DNA from: Ruminococcaceae bacterium FB2012
GTDB lineage: Bacteria > Bacillota > Clostridia > Oscillospirales > Ruminococcaceae
Assembly (NCBI GenBank): GCA_900104495.1
Contig: FMXS01000007.1
Span: 124,001-188,000, forward strand
DNA length: 64,000 nucleotides
Direction: 5' to 3'
In this document: one piece after another, positions 33,226-41,711 of the stretch
How positions within the stretch are numbered: the stretch's first letter is position 1
Layout of the letters: each line of letters starts with the position of its first letter
Notes under the pieces: generated by a model
What the model was told of the DNA's origin: nothing
What the model saw: only the letters and a program-made list of their open reading frames with translations
Database searches by the model: none
Made by a program: the position numbers and the translations under genes

Positions 33226-34437
33226 TCAGTCGCCGAGATCGGTGATGTCAACGGGAGCGAACTCGTCGAAGTCCTCGGAGACGGCGTCGGCGGAGGGCTC
33301 GGAAGGCTGGGGCTTCGCGGCCTTTTCGGACTTCTCCGCGGCAGCGGCGGCCTTCTGCTCCAGAGCGGAATCCTTCTTGGACTTCTTGGAGGACATCTCC
33401 AGCTTGTCCTTCTGCTCCTTGATCTTCTCCTCGATCTCCTTCATCAGCTCGGGATTGGACTTGAGGAAATCCTTGGAGTTATCTCTGCCCTGTCCCAGCT
33501 TCTGATCGTTGTAGCTGTACCAGGCGCCGCCCTTCTTGACTACGCCCAGCTCGGTGGCAAGGTCCAGAACCTCGCCCACACGGGAAATGCCGGTGCCGTA
33601 CATAATGTCGAACTCGCACTCCTTGAAGGGAGGAGCCACCTTGTTCTTGACCACCTTGCACTTGGTACGGTTGCCGATGACCTCGGAGCCGTTCATGATC
33701 TTTTCGCCGCGTCTTACCTCGATGCGGACAGAAGCGTAGAATTTCAGCGCCCTTCCGCCGGGAGTGGTCTCCGGGTTGCCGTAGAGGACGCCTATCTTCT
33801 CACGGACCTGATTGATGAAGATAGCGGCGCAGTTGGACTTGGAAATGACCGATGTGAGCTTTCTCATGGCCTGGGACATAAGCCTTGCCAGCTGTCCCAC
33901 ATGGGAGTCGCCCATTTCGCCGTCGATCTCAGCCTTGGTGACCATTGCGGCTACCGAGTCGATAACGATGCAGTCGATAGCGCCGGAGCGTGCCAATGCC
34001 TCGGCGATCTCAAGAGCCTGCTCGCCGGAATCCGGCTGGGACACCAGCATATTTTCCAGGTTCACGCCGAGATGCTCGGCATAGACCGGGTCAAGGGCGT
34101 GTTCAACGTCGATGAAGGCCACCTCGCCGCCCAGCTTCTGGGCTTCGGCGATGCAGTGGAGAGCCACGGTGGTCTTACCCGAGGACTCGGGCCCGTAGAT
34201 CTCGATGATGCGTCCCCGGGGGATGCCTCCCACGCCGAGGGCCATATCAAGGGTCATGGAGCCTGTGGGGATGCACTCGATGTCCAGCGCCTTGGTCTCG
34301 CCCAGCCTCATGATAGCGCCCTGTCCGAACTGCTTCTCGATGAAAGCGATGGCGGTATCCAGGGCCTTCTTCTTTTCTTCCTTATCGGTGATCTTCACCA
34401 CTGTCTTGGATTCTTTTTTCTTCTTATCGATTCCCAT
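33226..34437 (-). CDS. recA: Recombinase RecA
   Basis: ATP-dependent strand exchange and SOS co-protease. 403 residues, with Walker A GPESSGKTT (82-90), Walker B CIVIDSVAA, the DNA-binding L1/L2 region including INQVREKIGVLYGNPETTPGG, and the acidic tail. The C-terminal linker (about 340-390) is longer than usual and Lys/Ala/Ser-rich, ending DEFAPVDITDLGD. The N-terminus has a Lys-rich extension. AGGTAATC precedes the ATG. I found no LexA-type CGAAC-N4-GTTCG box in its promoter region. Confidence 0.98.
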   Translation of the reverse strand: MGIDKKKKESKTVVKITDKEEKKKALDTAIAFIEKQFGQGAIMRLGETKALDIECIPTGSMTLDMALGVGGIPRGRIIEIYGPESSGKTTVALHCIAEAQKLGGEVAFIDVEHALDPVYAEHLGVNLENMLVSQPDSGEQALEIAEALARSGAIDCIVIDSVAAMVTKAEIDGEMGDSHVGQLARLMSQAMRKLTSVISKSNCAAIFINQVREKIGVLYGNPETTPGGRALKFYASVRIEVRRGEKIMNGSEVIGNRTKCKVVKNKVAPPFKECEFDIMYGTGISRVGEVLDLATELGVVKKGGAWYSYNDQKLGQGRDNSKDFLKSNPELMKEIEEKIKEQKDKLEMSSKKSKKDSALEQKAAAAAEKSEKAAKPQPSEPSADAVSEDFDEFAPVDITDLGD

Positions 34438-34480
34438 TTTGATTACCTCCGTATTGCTGTTTTGGGGTTTCTGCGAATTT

Positions 34481-34509
34481 ATTATAGCACGTCTATGCGA
34501 ATTTGTCAG
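34481..34509 (-). promoter_or_regulatory. SigA promoter of recA
   Basis: On the minus strand CTGACA (34504-34509), 17 bases, TATAAT (34481-34486). Confidence 0.75.
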
Positions 34510-34571
34510 TATCTTTTTTTGGACAGTTAGTCAAAACGCCCTTTTATCTATACGCTTTTTCGTACAGTTAT

Positions 34572-35426
34572 CTACCGCTTATGACCGATGACCGCACGCT
34601 GGTTCCCGGCAAGATCCCGGCGGATGCGGACGTCCCGGAAGCCGTGCTGTATCATTATCCCGGCGACTTCTTCCGCCTGGGTGAAGCCCACCTCAAAGAT
34701 CAGTATCCCGTCCGTTTTCAGCGAATTTTTCCATATCCGTGTGATGCCACGGTAGAAATCAAGGCCGTCCTCGCCGCCGAAAAGCGCCTCCGGGGGCTCG
34801 GCTCTGACCTCGGTCTGAAGCTGACGCATATCCCGGGCGGTGAGGTAGGGCGGGTTGCAGACTATCAGGTCGATGTCCCTGTACTGCTCCGCAAGGGTCT
34901 CGTCCAGCACGTCGCCCTGTACCGCCCGGGCGTCGGAGCGATGCCTTTTAAGATTGCTGTGAAGGTATTCCAGCGCCTCGCCGGACTTTTCGATAAGCGT
35001 CACACTGGCGTTTTTCAGCTTTTTGTCCAGCGTGATGCCTATGCATCCCGTTCCGGCGCAAAGGTCAAGGACAGTGATACTGTCTGTTTTTTTGTACTTA
35101 TTCAGTGCAAGCTCAACGATCAGCTCGGTATCCTGCCTGGGGATAAGGACTCCCCTGCCCACCTCGAAGGTCAAGCCGTAGAACTCCCATTCGCCCAGGA
35201 TATATTGCAGGGGCTCGCCGTCAAGACGGCGGCGGCAGAGAGCGAGAAAGCTCTCCCTGTTCTCCTCGGTGACGGGCTCGGAAAGGGTCATCAGAAAGCC
35301 CGCCGAGCGGGCTTCGTGACCTATTATCAAAGCAAGCAGCTCCCGGACCTCAAATTCCGGGGCGGAATACTCCAAAGGGGCAAGGAGCTTTTCGCCTTCA
35401 CGAAGCAGCTCGTTATAGTCGCTCAC
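34572..35426 (-). CDS. prmC: Release factor glutamine methyltransferase
   Basis: Methylates the glutamine of the GGQ motif of RF1/RF2. 284 residues start with a GTG. The N-terminal helical domain includes LALCRRRLDGEPLQYILGEW. The SAM-binding core has VLDLCAGTGCIGITL, and the glutamine-binding NPPY is at residues 191-194 (LIVCNPPYLTARD). It is the last gene of a leftward run RR - HK - DUF1385 - methyltransferase - prmC. In many Firmicutes prmC lies near DUF1385 and prfA; prfA is not in this window. Confidence 0.95.
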   Translation of the reverse strand: MSDYNELLREGEKLLAPLEYSAPEFEVRELLALIIGHEARSAGFLMTLSEPVTEENRESFLALCRRRLDGEPLQYILGEWEFYGLTFEVGRGVLIPRQDTELIVELALNKYKKTDSITVLDLCAGTGCIGITLDKKLKNASVTLIEKSGEALEYLHSNLKRHRSDARAVQGDVLDETLAEQYRDIDLIVCNPPYLTARDMRQLQTEVRAEPPEALFGGEDGLDFYRGITRIWKNSLKTDGILIFEVGFTQAEEVAGIMIQHGFRDVRIRRDLAGNQRAVIGHKR

Positions 35427-35465
35427 GTTCCCTTCCCCTTTCGACTTGTACGTTTTTTAGTACAG

Positions 35466-36236
35466 TTATTTTCTCTCGAGTATCAGCTTGATATGGGTGT
35501 GGTCCCGAAGTTCGATGCCGAAGTCTTTGCGAAGCTGCCAGGCCGTATAAGGCAAAGTGAAGCGTTCGCAGAAGGTGACGGCGTAGCTGTCGGGGACCAG
35601 CGCCAGCAGCTTTTCGGCGGAGAGGGGGAAATAATTCTCCCGGACCTCCCGCTCCCAGTTCTGCGTATAGCGGTATTTCAGCAGGAAATGCACCAGCTGT
35701 TTCTGCGTGGTGATCGTTCCCCACTCCTGCTCGAAATCCGCAAGCTGAGAGGTGAACTCCCCTGCTCTGACACGGGCAAGCATCCCGGAGTCGGCGGGGC
35801 CGTCCTGGGCGTCGCTGTTCATCATGTCGCGGATGGTGATATATCTGAATCCGCTGCCGAAAACGCGGTCCCAAAACTCCTTCACATCGGCGTCGGTGCC
35901 GTAGGAATAGACCTCGTGGACGGTGCTGGAAATGTTTATCAGCGTATCCTCAAAGGGCAGGCTGATGTCATTCCAGTCGGACCAGAAGTCCACACCGGGG
36001 ACGTTCTCTTTGGCGGCGGCGATCATATCCCTGTCAATGTCATAGCCTGCGTAACGGTACTCGGGGCACATTCCCCGAAGGGCTTTTATCAGTCCGCCGT
36101 TGGCGCAGCCGAAATCCAGTATGCAGGAAAAGGGCTCAAAGACCTTATCGATGAAGAACATCTTGTCAAGGATCGAGCGCTGCATACGGGTCAGATAGAT
36201 CTCGCGGTCGGCTATCTTGTTATGGTCGAGCTTCAT
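35466..36236 (-). CDS. Class I SAM-dependent methyltransferase
   Basis: A 256-residue protein. The ATG at 36236 has GAGGAG upstream; the longer frame overlaps the upstream gene. The N-terminal helices contain DREIYLTRMQRSILDKMFFID. The SAM motif is ILDFGCANGGLIKAL, followed by YAGYDIDRDMIAAAKENVPG and LINISSTVHEVYSYG at the post-motif II position. The last 100 residues form an extra helical domain. Its substrate is unknown. It lies 4 bases after the DUF1385 gene, so it is translationally linked to it. Confidence 0.85.
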   Translation of the reverse strand: MKLDHNKIADREIYLTRMQRSILDKMFFIDKVFEPFSCILDFGCANGGLIKALRGMCPEYRYAGYDIDRDMIAAAKENVPGVDFWSDWNDISLPFEDTLINISSTVHEVYSYGTDADVKEFWDRVFGSGFRYITIRDMMNSDAQDGPADSGMLARVRAGEFTSQLADFEQEWGTITTQKQLVHFLLKYRYTQNWEREVRENYFPLSAEKLLALVPDSYAVTFCERFTLPYTAWQLRKDFGIELRDHTHIKLILERK

Positions 36237-36240
36237 TGTC

Positions 36241-37200
36241 TCACTCCTCGCCGCCCTCGGGGATAACGGCCTTGAGAGCTTCAATGGCGCATTCGATCTC
36301 ATCGTCCTTGGGCTCCTTGGTGGTGATGCGCTGGATCCAAAGGCCGGGAGCGGAAACCGCCCGCATTATCGGGTTGTCATACTTGCCCGCCAGCCGGATC
36401 ACCTCATAGGCGATGCCCATTACCACGGGCAGCAGAGCCAGCTTGCAAAGCACCCGCAGGAACACGTTCTCCCAGGAGAGTCTGAACACGGAGTTCACAA
36501 AGATGCTGATAAACAGCACCAAAAATACGAAGCTGGTGCCGCAGCGGGGGTGGAAGCGGCAGTGCTGCTTCACGTTCTCCACGGTAAGTTCACGGCCGTG
36601 TTCGTAGCAGGCTATGGTCTTATGCTCGGCGCCGTGGTATTCGTAAAGGCGGTGCATATCCTTCATCAAGCCGGTAAGGGCGGTATAGCCCACGAAAATA
36701 GCGATCTTCAGCACGCCCTCGATGATGTTCTTGGCAACGTCAGGGACCTCAACGAAATTCCCGGCCAGCTTCAATATCCCCGTGGGCAGGAACATGAACA
36801 GCACTATCGCCAGCCCGATGCCGATTATCATTGAGATCACGGAGATTATAGGCATCAGCTTGTCTCCGAATTTTTCGTCCAGCCACTTTTCAAACCTGGA
36901 GGGCGGCTCGTCGTCCTCGTCGGTCATCTGCTTGTCGGCGGAGCGCATCAGGCACTTGTAGCCGTCCGCCATAGAAATGCCGAAGCTGAAAACGCCCCGT
37001 ATAAAGGGGACCTTTCTGTACCAGGGGAGATTTTTACCTCCCCGGACCGGCCAGGTCTCCAGGTCTATCTCGCCGTTCGGCAGGCGGTTTGCCATGGACG
37101 CCTTGTCGATGCCCCGCATCATAACGCCCTCAATGACGGCCTGGCCGCCTATTTTTGACTTGAATTTTTCCTCGCCCAGCGAGTTGTCTTTTTTGCTCAT
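36241..37200 (-). CDS. DUF1385 (YqhQ-like) membrane protein
   Basis: A 319-residue protein, starting at the ATG at 37200 after GAGGAGATCC. Family landmarks are IGGQAVIEGVMMRG near the N-terminus, RGVFSFGISMADGYKCLMRSA, MHRLYEYHGAEHKTIACYEHG and HPRCGTSFVFLV. The YHGAEHK and HPRCGTSF histidines and cysteine could bind metal. About four membrane helices. Function is not established; genes of this family are often beside prmC, as here. Confidence 0.9.
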   Translation of the reverse strand: MSKKDNSLGEEKFKSKIGGQAVIEGVMMRGIDKASMANRLPNGEIDLETWPVRGGKNLPWYRKVPFIRGVFSFGISMADGYKCLMRSADKQMTDEDDEPPSRFEKWLDEKFGDKLMPIISVISMIIGIGLAIVLFMFLPTGILKLAGNFVEVPDVAKNIIEGVLKIAIFVGYTALTGLMKDMHRLYEYHGAEHKTIACYEHGRELTVENVKQHCRFHPRCGTSFVFLVLFISIFVNSVFRLSWENVFLRVLCKLALLPVVMGIAYEVIRLAGKYDNPIMRAVSAPGLWIQRITTKEPKDDEIECAIEALKAVIPEGGEE

Positions 37201-37210
37201 GGATCTCCTC

Positions 37211-38713
37211 TCATTCGTCCTGTGGTGTGTTTTCTGTTGAGATAAGCTCAACGTTTATGGTTTCTTTTTCCTCGGTCTTCTTATGCTGCTCTATGCAGGG
37301 AAGGGTTATCATAACGGTGGTGCCGACGCCCTGCTCGGAGTTTATCATCAGCCGTCCGTTATGACGTTCTATGATCTCATCCGCTACGGCAAGGCCGATG
37401 CCGGAGCCGCGGCGGGTGTGATTCGCCTTGAAAAACTTGGTCTTGATCTTGGGAAGGTCCTCCTTGGAGATGCCTATGCCTGTATCGGAAACGGAGATGC
37501 AGATCTCGCCGCCCTGCTCGTAGGCCTCGACGGAAACAGTGTCCCCCTTGTCGGAATACTTGATAGCGTTGTCCACGATATTGATGAAAACCTGCCGCAG
37601 CCTGTTCTTGTCGCCGTAGACGAAGGGCAGCATTTCCGGCTCGTAGTAATCCAGCTTGATGCCCAAGGCTCTTGCCCGCTCCTGATAGATAAGCACCGTC
37701 TCGCCCAGCTCGGCAAGAATATCAATGGTAGCCATCTGAAGCTGGAGGCGGTTGTCCTGGATGCGGGAGAAGTCCAGCAGCTCTTCCACCATCTGCGAGA
37801 GCCTTTCGGTCTCGGAGGTGATGACACGCATACCCTTTCGGAAGGTCTCCACGTCCTCGGGGCCCATGGTAGTCAGCGTCTCGGACCAGCCCTTGATAGC
37901 GGTAAGGGGCGTTCTCAGCTCGTGGGACACCGAAGAGATGAACTCGTTTTTCATCTGCTCGGCGTTGGAAAGCTCGTCGGCCATGTAGTTTATGGAATCG
38001 CACAGTTCGCCGATCTCGTCGTCGGTGGCCTTTTCGATACGCTCGGAGAAATCGCCCTTGGCGAAGCGCCTTGTGATGCCTCCGATCTTGATAACGGGGT
38101 ACACGATCGAGCGTATGAAGAACATACCCGACAGAAAAATCAGCAGCACTACCGCCGCCACCACGCCGGTGATGATAAAGATCATCATCCAGATCTGACT
38201 GTCCACGCCCCGCATGGAGGAGATCATCCTCAGAGCCTCGAACTCGCAGCCCTTGGGAGAGATCATGGAAGTAACGGCGATGACCTTTTCCCCGGAGGGC
38301 AGGTCGAACACCGCGGTAGCCGTACCCGTCGGAGAATTCTTGGCGGCGGTGTAGTCCTCCATGCTCACGTCGTTGGAGGGCGAGAACCCGGAGGAAGTGA
38401 TGTCGATGCTGCCGTCGGTCTTGACGGCCATAAGCTCCACCTTATCCTTCTCGGAATAGGTCTCCACCTCGGAACGGATCCTGGAGTTGTAGTTGATAGT
38501 CGCGTCGCCGGAATTCTGCATGACGTAGTTGGTGACTATATTCATTTTTGAGGTCATATACTGTCTCGCGGCGGAGTAGTAATAGCTGCGCACCGCAAGG
38601 ATCAGCAGTATTTCAATGACAAGCAGCACGATGACCACCGTGCCCATTGTATTCATCAGCCAATGCCGCCTTACGCTGTGCCTGCCGTGATGTGTTTTTA
38701 CAGATGTTGACAA
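37211..38713 (-). CDS. Sensor histidine kinase (HAMP, WalK/PhoR-like)
   Basis: A 500-residue membrane kinase starting with a TTG at 38713. TM1 lies at about 22-44, an extracytoplasmic sensor domain at about 45-172 and TM2 at about 173-201. A HAMP domain follows, then the phospho-acceptor His264 (SSVSHELRTPLTAIKG). The HATPase core has GDKNRLRQVFINIVDNAIKY (N box), VSDTGIGISKEDLP (G1) and RRGSGIGLAVADEI (G2). The response regulator gene precedes it by 27 bases. This pairing resembles the cell-envelope sensors PhoR/WalK. The adjacent upstream lipoprotein may act on it. Confidence 0.95.
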   Translation of the reverse strand: MSTSVKTHHGRHSVRRHWLMNTMGTVVIVLLVIEILLILAVRSYYYSAARQYMTSKMNIVTNYVMQNSGDATINYNSRIRSEVETYSEKDKVELMAVKTDGSIDITSSGFSPSNDVSMEDYTAAKNSPTGTATAVFDLPSGEKVIAVTSMISPKGCEFEALRMISSMRGVDSQIWMMIFIITGVVAAVVLLIFLSGMFFIRSIVYPVIKIGGITRRFAKGDFSERIEKATDDEIGELCDSINYMADELSNAEQMKNEFISSVSHELRTPLTAIKGWSETLTTMGPEDVETFRKGMRVITSETERLSQMVEELLDFSRIQDNRLQLQMATIDILAELGETVLIYQERARALGIKLDYYEPEMLPFVYGDKNRLRQVFINIVDNAIKYSDKGDTVSVEAYEQGGEICISVSDTGIGISKEDLPKIKTKFFKANHTRRGSGIGLAVADEIIERHNGRLMINSEQGVGTTVMITLPCIEQHKKTEEKETINVELISTENTPQDE

Positions 38714-38740
38714 ATCTTTCAGCAGCTCCCGATCATTTTA

Positions 38741-39439
38741 TCAGCCCGCGCTCCACTTATAGCCGAAGCCCCATATGGTAAGTATGTACTTGGGATTTGA
38801 GGGCTCGTCCTCGATCTTCATTCTGATACGTCTGATGTTGACATCGACGATCTTATCGTCGCCGTAATAGCTCTCGCCCCAGATATGGTTAAGGATGCTG
38901 GTGCGGTCAAGGGCGGTGTTCTGATTCTTGAAGAAATACTCCATGATCTGATACTCCACCTGAGTAAGATCAATGGGGGCGCCGTTCTTGGAGACCGTCC
39001 TGCTCTTGAGGTTGAGGACGAAGGGCCCCGAAACTATGGTGGAAGCCGCCTCGGGCTTGGTGTGGGACATAGAAACTCTCCTGCACACCGCGTCCACTCT
39101 TGCCACAAGCTCGGAGATCGAGAACGGCTTGGTTATATAGTCGTCGGCGCCGTTCATCAGAGAGCTGATCTTATCCATTTCCTGAGATTTGGCGGAAAGC
39201 ATGATTATTCCCATAGTATCGGACTTCTCGCGGAACTTTTTGCATACCTGCTGTCCGTCGATGCCGGGCATCATGATATCCAGCAGAGCCACGTCGAAGT
39301 CGCTGCCGGCCTCCTCAAAGGCTTTGATAGCATCCTCGCCGCAGTTGACATCCACCACTTCATAGCCGCTCCTTGTAAGATTGAGCACCACGAACTCGCG
39401 GATAGAATCTTCGTCCTCGCAAACTAAAACCTTTCTCAT
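38741..39439 (-). CDS. OmpR/PhoB-family response regulator
   Basis: 232 residues. The receiver domain has the acidic pair CEDED, the phosphorylated Asp54 (ALLDIMMPGIDG), the signalling threonine/serine in IIMLSAKSQ and the lysine in YITKPFS. The C-terminal winged helix includes LTQVEYQIMEYFFKNQNTAL and NIRRIRMKIEDEPSNPKYIL. GGAGG precedes the ATG. It should be phosphorylated by the kinase encoded directly downstream. Confidence 0.96.
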   Translation of the reverse strand: MRKVLVCEDEDSIREFVVLNLTRSGYEVVDVNCGEDAIKAFEEAGSDFDVALLDIMMPGIDGQQVCKKFREKSDTMGIIMLSAKSQEMDKISSLMNGADDYITKPFSISELVARVDAVCRRVSMSHTKPEAASTIVSGPFVLNLKSRTVSKNGAPIDLTQVEYQIMEYFFKNQNTALDRTSILNHIWGESYYGDDKIVDVNIRRIRMKIEDEPSNPKYILTIWGFGYKWSAG

Positions 39440-39514
39440 TTTAAGACCTCCCTGAAATTTATATTTTTATCGCAGTTTTTATTATTTTATCCCGCCTGTG
39501 TTCTCACAGTCTTA

Positions 39515-40876
39515 TCAGCTTTCAATTACATACAGATTATTCGTGACCTCGTCTATCGTGAGGATAAGCTGCTCGCGCTTGTTGGTGGGCAGCAGGACGA
39601 GATAATCCAGCTGACCGGCGCTGGTGATGACCTGATAGCCGCTGAAGGTGAACTCCTCCACCTGGGTCTTGGGGACCACGGCTATGCGCATCAGCTCGGT
39701 CATTTCGGCGTTGATGTCGCCCTCAAATTTATAGAACACGGTCTCGCCCGTGATAGGATCCTTCTTGACGGTGACCTTATCGGTCCATCGGCTGGGGAAG
39801 ATCATCGTATAGCCGTCGGAGACCGCATAGTAGCCCGAAAACTTCTCCGCCAGCTCGTAGAAATCCTCATACTGTGTCCAGGAAGTCAGCAGCTGCTGAT
39901 CCTCGGGCTGTAAATTCTCGTAGCCGGTGAGGGGCCTTGTTACGGGCACCTCGATTATCCCGTCGCCGTCGATATCGGTGGAATAATAGCCCATAGGGCG
40001 GGTGCATTCGGGTATCATTTTCTCGCTTCTGATCTGCATAGGATTCTGAAGCGCGGAATAGCGGTAGTATATCATCTCTGTATGAAGGTTTCCCTCGCCG
40101 TCCACGGCATCGACGTAAAGGGCGGTCCTGCCGTCGGCGACCTTGCCGGTCAGAGCCCGGGCATAGGAGCTGACGTTATCGCACATATCAATGCTTTGGG
40201 TCAGCGTGACCACATCGGTGGTCTTGCCCTCCTCGTCCTCTCCCTTGTTGAGGGTCAGCAGAGAGGCGGTGGAGGTGGTGAGGCCCGTTTCGGTATTGGT
40301 GAGCCTTCTTATGGTTATCAACTCGTTGGAGCCGTCGGAATCTATATCCAGCGTTTCAAGGACGGAATAGCTGGTGGTGCCTATCCTTTTGAAATCTCCG
40401 CTGAGGTAGCTGTATATCTCCAGAGCCTTCTCCTCGCCGGAGAGGGTCTGATAGCCCACAAGGACGTTGGTATGGTTATCGGCACCCATTTTGGTGATGA
40501 TGACCTTATCCACGTCGGTGCCTGCGCCGGCGATCTCCTTCACCGACTGCCACCTGCCCCCCGCATCCTTATCCAGCAGATTGACCCGCAGGCCGTCGTC
40601 GTTGGTCTCGGAGCCGGTATACTCGTAGAATACCAAAGCCTCGTCCCCGGGCTCGTCGTCGATATTGGCAATAACGTAGGCGGAGCGGTTGGCGCCGTTC
40701 TTGGGATATTTGAGTGTCAGGTTATTTCCCACGGCGGCGATGAGCGCTTCGTGGATCTCGCTCTGTTCGGAGGTGAGCTTCGGAGCCGCCAGGAGGCCGT
40801 CAACGCTGAAATTTATGGACGCGCATCCGCTGAGCATCACAGCCGAAGCCGCCAGCGCCGCAAGTTTTCCTCTCAC
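39515..40876 (-). CDS. Lipoprotein, beta-propeller-like
   Basis: A 453-residue exported lipoprotein. It starts at a GTG with GAGGTG upstream and has a lipobox around Cys18 (AVMLSGCAS). The body has repeated beta units in the style of FG-GAP/VCBS repeats: AYVIANIDDEPGDEALVFYE, VLETLDIDSDGSNELITIRR and YSTDIDGDGIIEVPV, whose DxDxDGxxE stretches can bind calcium. It is the first gene of the transcript that continues into the two-component system, 75 bases away. A role as an envelope-status partner of that kinase is inference. Confidence 0.8.
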   Translation of the reverse strand: MRGKLAALAASAVMLSGCASINFSVDGLLAAPKLTSEQSEIHEALIAAVGNNLTLKYPKNGANRSAYVIANIDDEPGDEALVFYEYTGSETNDDGLRVNLLDKDAGGRWQSVKEIAGAGTDVDKVIITKMGADNHTNVLVGYQTLSGEEKALEIYSYLSGDFKRIGTTSYSVLETLDIDSDGSNELITIRRLTNTETGLTTSTASLLTLNKGEDEEGKTTDVVTLTQSIDMCDNVSSYARALTGKVADGRTALYVDAVDGEGNLHTEMIYYRYSALQNPMQIRSEKMIPECTRPMGYYSTDIDGDGIIEVPVTRPLTGYENLQPEDQQLLTSWTQYEDFYELAEKFSGYYAVSDGYTMIFPSRWTDKVTVKKDPITGETVFYKFEGDINAEMTELMRIAVVPKTQVEEFTFSGYQVITSAGQLDYLVLLPTNKREQLILTIDEVTNNLYVIES

Positions 40877-40913
40877 TCCCTACACACCTCTTTCCGAACA
40901 CACATATATAGAT

Positions 40914-40942
40914 ATTATACCACAAAGGGTCATCTTTTGCAA
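40914..40942 (-). promoter_or_regulatory. SigA promoter of lipoprotein/two-component operon
   Basis: On the minus strand TTGCAA (40937-40942), 17 bases, TATAAT (40914-40919), in the context CTTTGTGGTATAATATC. Confidence 0.85.
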
Positions 40943-40976
40943 TAGTCTGAGGCAAGATTTTTCAATGTGCAAGAAC

Positions 40977-41009
40977 AAAGCCCGCTTCCGTCTCCGGTAA
41001 GCGGGCTTT
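40977..41009 (-). terminator. Terminator of the 41-48 kb cluster
   Basis: AAAGCCCGCTT (40977-40987) and AAGCGGGCTTT (40999-41009) form a perfect 11-bp stem 3 bases after the last stop codon. The T-run on the minus strand is short (TTTGTTCTT). Confidence 0.8.
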
Positions 41010-41012
41010 CGT

Positions 41013-41237
41013 TCAAAGTGAATTGAGCTTCTTCTGAAGTTCGATCATGTGATTACGGCAGGCTGTGATCTCGCCTGTGTACTTGTTGAACCATTCAACG
41101 TCCATTTCGTCCGGCTCCTCCTGAAGAAGAACCGCCTGCACCAGCGCCGACTGAGATCTTGAACGCTTGCGCTCGATCTCCTCAATGGTCTGACGGCAGA
41201 TCTTTATTTCCTTTTTGAGCTTGCTTTTCTCGCTCAT
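41013..41237 (-). CDS. Small coiled-coil protein (cluster member)
   Basis: A 74-residue soluble, wholly helical protein with two amphipathic helices (LKKEIKICRQTIEEIERKRS and YTGEITACRNHMIELQKKL) around a short turn, suggesting a helical hairpin. AGGGTGA precedes the ATG. It is the last gene of the cluster, 21 bases after the preceding gene and just before the terminator. No family recognised. A partner for the long coiled coil of the 981-residue protein is possible. Confidence 0.7.
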   Translation of the reverse strand: MSEKSKLKKEIKICRQTIEEIERKRSRSQSALVQAVLLQEEPDEMDVEWFNKYTGEITACRNHMIELQKKLNSL

Positions 41238-41258
41238 AAGCTGTCACCCTTTTCTGTG

Positions 41259-41711
41259 TTATTTTCCTTTGAGGTCCAAGGACTCGTAGATCGTTTTGGC
41301 CTCTTCATAGCCCTTATCCAGGTCGGAAAGGATATCCGAGACCGCAGTCTGGAGATCGTCCAGCTTGCCCTTCATCTGCTGAGGATATTTTATAAGGCAG
41401 GTGCTGATCTCGTTGATGACGATCTGCTTGTCGGTGAAATTGTCGATCAGAAAAGCATAGGACCCGGCGTTGGCCATATAGACCGTGATCCTTGTGTAGT
41501 GGTAGTCAAGGTCGCCTTCGGCCTTCTGGTATATGCTTATCTCCTCGTTGACGTGCCGAAGCTCGGTGGTGAACTGCCGGCGGTAGGTCTCCTGAACGCG
41601 CCGGGACTCGTCCACGAAGAGGGCTATGAAGATGACCAGCGCGATCAGCGTGATGATAAGCAGAACTATCGCGGTTATCATTCGCCTTTTCATGATCTTA
41701 TCTTGGTTCAT
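41259..41711 (-). CDS. Single-TM helical protein (cluster member)
   Basis: 150 residues. A basic N-terminus (MNQDKIMKRRM) and one membrane helix (about 11-33) precede a helical domain that is probably extracytoplasmic. Heptad-like segments are visible (RRQFTTELRHVNEEISIYQK and MKGKLDDLQTAVSDILSDL). Its ATG overlaps the 3' end of the 981-residue gene by 14 bases, so synthesis is coupled. No family recognised. Confidence 0.75.
   Translation of the reverse strand: MNQDKIMKRRMITAIVLLIITLIALVIFIALFVDESRRVQETYRRQFTTELRHVNEEISIYQKAEGDLDYHYTRITVYMANAGSYAFLIDNFTDKQIVINEISTCLIKYPQQMKGKLDDLQTAVSDILSDLDKGYEEAKTIYESLDLKGK

Noticed and set aside
34438..34571. LexA/SOS box upstream of recA
   Set aside because: No CGAAC-N4-GTTCG or close variant is found between recA and prmC; only a SigA promoter is supported.
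34503..36266. Plus-strand open frame of 587 codons
   Set aside because: Antisense to prmC and the methyltransferase, both clearly coding; no motif.
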